Position numbers and translations under genes: made by a program. Below the pieces are notes generated by a model. That model worked only from the letters and a program-made list of their open reading frames with translations. It was not told the DNA's origin and did not search any database. From positions 332,001 to 353,822 of the forward strand of contig RPFO01000312.1 of the NCBI GenBank assembly GCA_009746045.1: a DNA stretch of 21,822 bases. Direction: 5' to 3'. This document shows positions 17,101-21,822 of the stretch, in pieces; within the stretch, counting starts at the first letter, position 1; the number at the start of each line of letters is the position of its first letter. This DNA comes from Mesostigma viride. Taxonomy: Eukaryota; Streptophyta; Mesostigmatophyceae; Mesostigmatales; Mesostigmataceae.

Positions 17101-20100
17101 ACCGCGTGCGCGCCCACCTTGCCTACCCACCGCATGCTGCCCACCTTGCCTACCCACCCACCTTGCCGGACCGATCCTTTTCGATCGCACTCGCGTGCGT
17201 CCCCTTGATGAACTGCACCCCTTCAGCCTCCAGAAAGCGCTCGTAAAACGCACTGATCTCCGCCGACAGCTGGCGGTGCACTGCCAGGTGGCGCGTGTGT
17301 GTGACAGGGGGGTGGCCACATGGGCGTGGGGCGCGAGCATCGAAAACAGAAGATGAGACAAAGAAAGGGAACCAACGGAGCCATGGGGGGCAGTTGAGGG
17401 ATAAGAGGCAGAATAGTTGAGAAGAGGGGGAGGGGGAGCAGGAGAAGAGGCGGAGGTAGAGGGGAGGTGTCCCTAGAGCGGGGTGTCCTCCGAGCTGTTT
17501 ACTGAGCGTAAGAAGCACCAAGCGCAATCGCACGATAAAACAAACATCACGCCGTCAACTTGTTGGGATGGGGAGGACCCAGAGCAGCGGTGCATAACGA
17601 CGTTTACAGATCAACACAAGGTATGTGCATGATGTTGTCTCATCGATGATGGTACAGCAGGCTTGCATCCGGCACCGCATGTGGCACCGTGACGCACGTT
17701 TCGACACCCTGTCGTTTTTTTATCCCCCCCAGTGAATCACACAGTGGGGCTCCGAGAGCGTCCCCTCAACCCCCTTAACTCCCCCAAGGGCCCTCCTCTC
17801 ACGCAACACGATTGCACAAAGACCTGAGTGAAGGGCGGCAGCGCAGCACAGCCAGCCTGTTTGTGATCGGGGGGCCATGCATCCAGGTGCGGTACTCACT
17901 CTTCTGCCCCTGTTGAAATCTGCCGCCGCACGACAAACGCACCGCTGGCAGAGTGGCAGCACAACCTAGCAGCATCCCGTGGCTTGTGGGTAATTAGCCA
18001 ACGCCAGCTGGTGCACTCACAAAAATAACGGTCGGGGAAGACCATGGTGACCTTCATGTCATTGGTCAGCAGCATGCCGGCCACCTCCACGCCGATGTAG
18101 CCGCCGCCGATCACCACCACGCGGCCACCCTTGTGCTGGGCCAGGGCTAGGGCCAGGGCATCCGCGTCCCTCAGGGTGCGCAGGTAGAAGATGTTGCTGG
18201 CGTCCGCGCCACCCACGCCCAGCTCCTCCAACGTGACCGCCTGGCCGGGGGTGGCAGGGAGGTGGTGGGTGGCAGGAAACAAGGGCGCAGCGATGGGGCA
18301 CCCCAGAAGCACGGACACTGGTCAGTACCCAGTGCAAGGACGGTCGTCTTCAGCCGCAAAGGCATCGAGGGCGTGCACAGCCTACTTTCCGCATTCGCCC
18401 AGTTGAGTGAGTAGAGATGGCCAAGGACTGTCAAACTCTCCGTTACTCCCGAGACAATATTCAGACAAGTTCAGCTCTGAGAAAGGATACCGCGAGACCG
18501 GCCGTAGCTGAATCATAACCCATACATAGATTACGACCACGCCCAGGCACTGCCCTGGAATGGGTACAAAACTGCAGCTACGAAACTGTAGAAGCTCACA
18601 CTGCCTGCCGCCAGCATCATGGCATTGCCATCAATGGACCTTATGCACGGACGACAACTTGGAGCCGATATGCTTACTTCACCACAGTTCGGAAAACCTT
18701 CACGTTAGTCAAAGGAAACCTTAATCTTGTCCTCTATGATGTTGCTCTCTATAATGGCTTGCCCTCTACAAAGGCTTGCCCATCTAATGGCACAAACTGC
18801 AGCCTGGTCAGGTGCGCGGGGAACCGTATCTCCATGACATAGTTCCACCCCCCTGAGAATATGCCAGGGTATCATCAGGGCACAGCATGTGGCAACGCGA
18901 GTACCTCGGTGCACTAGCCTCTAAGCAACCACCACCGCCGCTCAGCCATCACTCAGCACAGGGAACCAGCGCCAATGAGGGGAGGCGACGTGACGGTGGA
19001 AAGCAGCAAGCACATCATTGCCGTACTGGGGCTACTTTTCGACCAGCAGCCTACCGATGGCACACTCCACGCACGCGCGCCAACACACCCACATACACAA
19101 GCACACACAGACACACACACAGAGCCAGGATCCAGCATCTTCGGCATGACTGCTGTCACTTGCAACGCCACATCTCGAAGGGCAAGGTGGGGGTACCCAA
19201 CCCCCATGCGGCGTGCTTGATTGGCCACGCACCCGGGACCCTGTGGCAATGATCAGGTACTCAAAGCCGATCACCCTGCCGTCGCGCGTGATGAGCTGGC
19301 GCTCCTTCAGCCTGGCCGCCGTCACCTCGGTGCCCAGCAACAGCTGGATGCCTGCAACAGCCGCCAGTGGGCGCACAGCCAGGGCGCCCGATCGGGATAT
19401 CCCCAAGCAGAGTTATGTAACCTCTTAACAGCCCACCACGAACCAACCCTCAGCCCATGTCAGCCCACGTCAGCGACAGCCACCACCAAACCAGGCACAG
19501 GCCATCTCGCAGCTAGAGTTGAGTGTGGGCAGCAGCGCGAATGACAGTCCAGACTGCTACTGTACCTGCTTAAGGGCAGTGCCTGTCTATAAAAAAGAAA
19601 AGAAAGAAATGGTACAGGGCTAAACGCTGCGCTGGCGGGACACGTGGCATCGCCCCGCTGGCCACGGCAGCATGCACAGCAATGCCGGCGCCAAGACGAT
19701 GCGCGTGCTGGCACGGATAAGCCACCGGCGGCTGGCCCCAGGCTCTGGTCCCACGTACGAGCATGCACGCCTGGGCGGGCCAGGCAGGCCATTCATTACA
19801 AGCACGTAGACTCTTGCATGGCCAGTAAGGGGGCTTGGCTCTTTAGGGGGGGGTGAAGGGGGTGCCGATGTGTGCTTTGGCTGTCTGGGCCCCCTAGCTG
19901 CCCAAATGGCCAGATCAAGCACCATTGGCAATTCGAAACTTTCTTGGCTGAACGCTGACGTCAGTCCCACAAGCAGCGGATGCACTTAAAAATCGCAGGC
20001 AGGGGATCCGGACTTTCGCAAAGACCTCCCCCGCGGGTGCTACACTGGCACACGCGGAAGCAAACAGCATCGACCCATGGGCCTGGAGTGATGGATGAGC

Positions 20101-21388
20101 GTGGCGGTATGTAGCCAGGATGGGGTGGCACAGCACTGCGAGCGGGTTAAACCCAGTCGTGTGCCCTACCCCACATGGTCCCACACGTTGCTATGCCACG
20201 GACATGCGTGACATTAGTAAACACATACTACTACACTGCGTGACACAAGTGTTAAACACATAGACTGCGTGACATTAATAAACACATAGACTGTGTGACT
20301 AAACACATAGACTGTGTGACATTAATAAACACATAGACTGTGTGACATACCGCATAAGCAATAGGTTGGCCGCCCATTACTCCTGCTTTTCCAATGACCC
20401 CCTTCCCCACTTACCGTGTTTCTCGTACCACTCGGCGGTCTGCAACTCGCCCGCCGCCCCTCGGCAGGTGTGGAAGTTGGGCAGCCGCACGGGGTCTGCG
20501 GAAAACGCGCCGGCCAATAGGGTGGCAGCAGGTGGCAGCAAGCACAGGGGACATGGGATGTGGCACGAGGGTGGGGGTGGTCATGTGAGGCCTCCCACGG
20601 TGGTGAGGTCATGACAGCAGCAACAGCACAGCATCTAGTTTCAGAATGGCATGCCACTTATGCCACGTCTCCTGATGCCGCCGAGATGCAGCCGACACTT
20701 TGTCAAGTAAGGCCGTACGAATCATTTGCATGGATCAAAGTTGGAATGCATAGCCAACCACGCGTGCCGCGCGTGCAGTTTGACACCCTCCGGGGTAGGC
20801 TAGAAGGTCGGCTGATTAAGACAGTGAACAGCAGGCAAGTGCTACGCCATGAAGGCTGACAACAGGCAAGATGGTCATTAAACGAGTAGGATATGTAAAT
20901 ACGGTGTGCCTAGCTCTTCCAGTTCTAGCTGGCCAAGTCGATTGTCCACGTGCCGTGCACCGTAGATGCCCACTTTACCTTAGGCTATGCCACGCGTGCC
21001 GCCCTCTCTTGCACACAAACAAGGCCCTTTTTCCAAACCAGGATGCACAGTATGTATACCCCCCCCCAACATCCTCTCCAGCGTCAGCGGCCATGAGGGG
21101 CATGTGTCACTACAGGCGGCGCCAGCACAAAGTAGGCATTGGGGGGGCCACCAGCTTTTTCACAGTTTAAGTTGACAGCACCACCATGCTGTACCGATGT
21201 GTCTGCACAAACTGCTCGCAGCCCATAACAACTGCCTGTGAGAACACGGGCGCCAAGTGCTGGTGCAAGGTAGTCGATGTCTGGGTTGTAGACTACCGTG
21301 CTAGTCGTGTTCGGTATTGTCCACGAGGGAAGCTACCTTCCGGGGACAGGTACGCCTTGCTGAGTGTCGGCCGCTCATAGGGCGCCAC
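13722..21388 (-). CDS. MDHAR: Monodehydroascorbate reductase, C-terminally membrane-anchored form; 5' end outside window
   Basis: This FAD enzyme uses NAD(P)H to reduce the monodehydroascorbate radical to ascorbate in the ascorbate-glutathione cycle. Eight minus-strand exons were joined: 21388-21337, 20495-20415, 19351-19233, 18240-18021, 17280-17162, 16254-15998, 15049-14758 and 14123-13722. Total 1542 nt, every junction in phase, all GT-AG. Counting from the first visible residue: ERPTLSKAY of the FAD domain (5-13), ATG motif LIIATGSR (77-84), NAD(P)H-binding GGGYIGVE (129-136), second FAD motif VFAVGDVAKFP (251-261), and the C-terminal domain with NYLPFSYSR and KFGAYWVRGGHVMGVFLEG. A 133-residue last exon adds a low-complexity linker, one hydrophobic helix and a basic tail. 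The start codon and the first GxGxxG lie beyond the right edge. Motif order and spacing match plant and algal MDHAR; the tail resembles the membrane-anchored peroxisomal plant form, but the target organelle is inference. Confidence 0.93.
14683..14783 (-). repeat. 25-bp tandem repeat spanning an MDHAR exon end and 5' splice site
   Basis: On the sense strand the exon end and donor (GACCTGCTCTCCCAG followed by GTGGGTGATG) repeat with a 25-base period. CAG/GTGGGT occurs after positions 14758, 14733 and 14708. A fourth decayed copy at about 14683 reads CAGCTGGGT and lacks the donor GT. The first copy contributes the last coding bases of the exon; the others lie in the intron. Confidence 0.9.
14758..15049 (-). 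CDS. MDHAR: MDHAR exon: C-terminal reductase domain
   Basis: Encodes 97 residues including IYNYLPFSYSRLLTLQWVFF, KFGAYWVRGGHVMGVFLEG and HQPSVVHLDLLSQ, the interface domain that ends the conserved MDHAR fold. Acceptor is CTGCAG. The chosen donor (CAG/GTGGGT, phase 0) is the first of three tandem identical donor sequences. It is preferred because it joins the tail exon in frame and the core fold ends there. Confidence 0.92.
15898..15997 (-). repeat. G-rich intron start directly after an MDHAR donor site
   Basis: On the sense strand GTAAG is followed at once by a long G run, AAGAGT, another long G run, then GTGGGTGGGTGGGTGG and further GGGG and GGGGGG tracts. This allows many alternative G-quadruplexes in the pre-mRNA or the displaced strand. 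Confidence 0.85.
15998..16254 (-). CDS. MDHAR: MDHAR exon: second FAD motif (AVGD)
   Basis: Encodes 85 residues with DLVVVGVGARANSSLF, IKTDEHLRSS and VFAVGDVAKFPL, then RRIEHVDHARRSA. The GD pair binds the FAD ribityl/phosphate in this family, and EHVDHAR is diagnostic of MDHAR. Acceptor is GGCAG (phase 0). The donor GTAAGG at 15997 leaves phase 2 and runs straight into long G-tracts. Confidence 0.95.
17085..17167 (-). repeat. Reiterated exon/intron junction GGCAAG/GTGGG in MDHAR
   Basis: The 11-base junction GGCAAGGTGGG occurs four times on the sense strand, at 17167-17157, 17150-17140, 17123-17113 and 17095-17085 (spacing 17, 27 and 28). Only the first is at the exon end; the rest lie in the intron within GTGGGTA-containing units. 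Confidence 0.88.
17162..17280 (-). CDS. MDHAR: MDHAR exon: end of NAD(P)H domain
   Basis: Encodes L-HRQLSAEISAFYERFLEAEG then VQFIKGTHASAIEKDRSGK, the helix and strand following the NAD(P)H loop in plant MDHAR (compare FYExYYxxKGVxFIKGT). Acceptor is GGCAG. The donor GTGGGT at 17161 is followed by further copies of the same exon/intron junction, described separately. Confidence 0.92.
18021..18240 (-). CDS. MDHAR: MDHAR exon: NAD(P)H-binding Rossmann motif
   Basis: Encodes 73 residues from AVTLEELGVGGADASNIFYL through VVVIGGGYIGVEVAG to VTMVFPDRYF. GGGYIGVE is the glycine-rich dinucleotide-binding loop and its Glu. Acceptor is GGCCAG (phase 0); donor is GTGAGT in phase 1. Confidence 0.95.
19079..19124. 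repeat. CA-rich microsatellite
   Basis: Imperfect CA/CACA run inside the MDHAR intron just upstream of the NAD(P)H-motif exon. No function is suggested by the sequence. Confidence 0.7.
19233..19351 (-). CDS. MDHAR: MDHAR exon: FAD-domain ATG motif
   Basis: Encodes IQLLLGTEVTAARLKERQL and continues to FEYLIIATGSR. LIIATGSR is the conserved ATG motif ending the first half of the FAD domain in this reductase superfamily. Acceptor is TTGCAG; donor is GTGCGT directly after the Arg codon (phase 0). Confidence 0.93.
20206..20347. repeat. About 26-bp tandem repeat in an MDHAR intron
   Basis: Five to six imperfect copies of GCGTGACATTAATAAACACATAGACT, with internal deletions in some copies, lie in the intron between exons 20495-20415 and 19351-19233. 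It is AT-richer than its surroundings. Confidence 0.85.
20415..20495 (-). CDS. MDHAR: MDHAR exon: RLPxFHxC segment
   Basis: Reads D-PVRLPNFHTCRGAAGELQ followed by TAEWYEKHG, matching the plant MDHAR segment with RLPGFH and EWY. The first Asp and last Gly codons are split across introns (phases 1 and 1). Acceptor is CGCAG; donor is GTAAGT. Confidence 0.9.
21337..21388 (-). CDS. MDHAR: MDHAR exon (first visible): ERPxLSKAY motif
   Basis: Encodes VAPYERPTLSKAYLSPE plus one base of the next codon. This is the signature following the first FAD-binding strand in plant MDHAR. Acceptor is gccAG at 21390-21389; donor is GTAGCT from 21336, in phase 1. The donor is non-canonical at +4/+5 and sits in a small inverted repeat (GGAAG-gtag-CTTCC). 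Confidence comes from the protein match and from phase agreement with the next exon. Confidence 0.88.
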
Positions 21389-21822
21389 CTGGCACGTTCA
21401 GGGCACATGACGCATAGGGAGGCAGGGGCCAGCTGTCAGATAGGAGCAGCCAAACGGTATACGTGACGAGCGCCCCGTTACACTGACATGGCCTCCGCAT
21501 GCGTCCATGCCGCATGCCAGTGGTGGCAGTGTCAAGCCACGCAACAGGCCAGCAACAGACTCCACCACCCCACACACAAGCAAGACACAACGAGGAAGTT
21601 GATGCATCCCATCCAAAACACACCACCGCCACGTGTTTGTTGCGGCTCATGTCTGTAGGGAGGCGACCGAAGCCATGAAAACGCTGCCGCAGCAGCGTAT
21701 GCTTGCGCAGGGAGGCATGAGGGGCAGGAAGGGAAGGGGGCTGGGAGGGCTCCAAGGAAACATGTACCACCTGCTGCTGCTCACAACCACGGCACGTTGT
21801 AAGTAGTGGGCAGCAGCATTCC

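Larger units (their letters stand above)
14124..21822 (-). other. MDHAR introns and upstream edge: contents
   Basis: Introns are 14124-14757, 15050-15997, 16255-17161, 17281-18020, 18241-19232, 19352-20414 and 20496-21336, each about 0.6-1.1 kb. Besides the repeats listed separately I see a CAGCAC run near 14560-14580, GGC/CCAGG-rich low complexity near 16670-16730, and no nested gene. Open frames on the plus strand here, the longest at 16340-17356, cross the exons antisense and have no recognisable domain. Bases 21389-21822 must include the intron leading to the missing first exon or exons; no GxGxxG-encoding exon is visible there. Confidence 0.7.

Noticed and set aside
16340-17356. 338-codon plus-strand open frame
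   Set aside because: Low-complexity, no recognisable domain, and antisense to introns and to the exon at 17162-17280 of the well-supported MDHAR gene.

Overview
The window looks like nuclear DNA of a green alga, probably of the Chlamydomonadales. It holds two intron-rich genes on the minus strand. Splice junctions are GT-AG, mostly GTGGGT, GTGCGT or GTAAG donors with CAG acceptors. A TGTAA motif, the volvocine-type polyadenylation signal, lies just past one stop codon. The better preserved gene encodes a plant-type ascorbate-cycle enzyme. Non-coding DNA is full of minisatellites, microsatellites and G or C homopolymer runs. The species cannot be read from the window; Haematococcus-, Dunaliella- or Volvox-like genomes all fit. 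Almost all long open frames are repeat artefacts or antisense shadows, and the genes appear only when short exons are joined across phase-compatible splice sites.

Right part (13722-21388, minus strand): a monodehydroascorbate reductase gene. Eight exons were reconstructed and every junction keeps phase. They encode 513 residues, from the ERPxLSKAY motif of the FAD domain to the stop codon. The first exon or exons, with the N-terminal GxGxxG, lie beyond the right edge. The last exon adds 133 residues ending in a single hydrophobic helix and a basic tail, a likely C-terminal membrane anchor.

Left part (673-7762, minus strand): a gene for a cyclic-nucleotide-binding-domain protein. Nine phase-compatible exons (279 codons) cover an N-terminal region, a helical lead-in and one complete cNMP-binding fold, then run toward the left edge, where no further exon or stop could be placed. 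The first exon is the least certain.

Middle (7763-13697): no gene recognised. It holds an AT-richer stretch with several ATTGG (inverted CCAAT) motifs, a 57-bp insertion flanked by an 11-bp direct repeat, a tRNA-Pro-like fragment near a perfect GAAA-loop hairpin, a 727-bp foldback-like element with 31-bp inverted termini, an uninterrupted (GGAT)n array of about 233 units, and a decayed non-LTR retrotransposon fragment.

The two genes are tandem and co-oriented but about 6 kb apart, with no sign of a functional link. The most unusual observations are tandem reiteration of 5' splice sites at three introns (one predicted to decide whether the reductase keeps its membrane anchor), a very G-rich intron start directly after a donor, and the foldback element whose termini abut CCAT/GGAT microsatellites.
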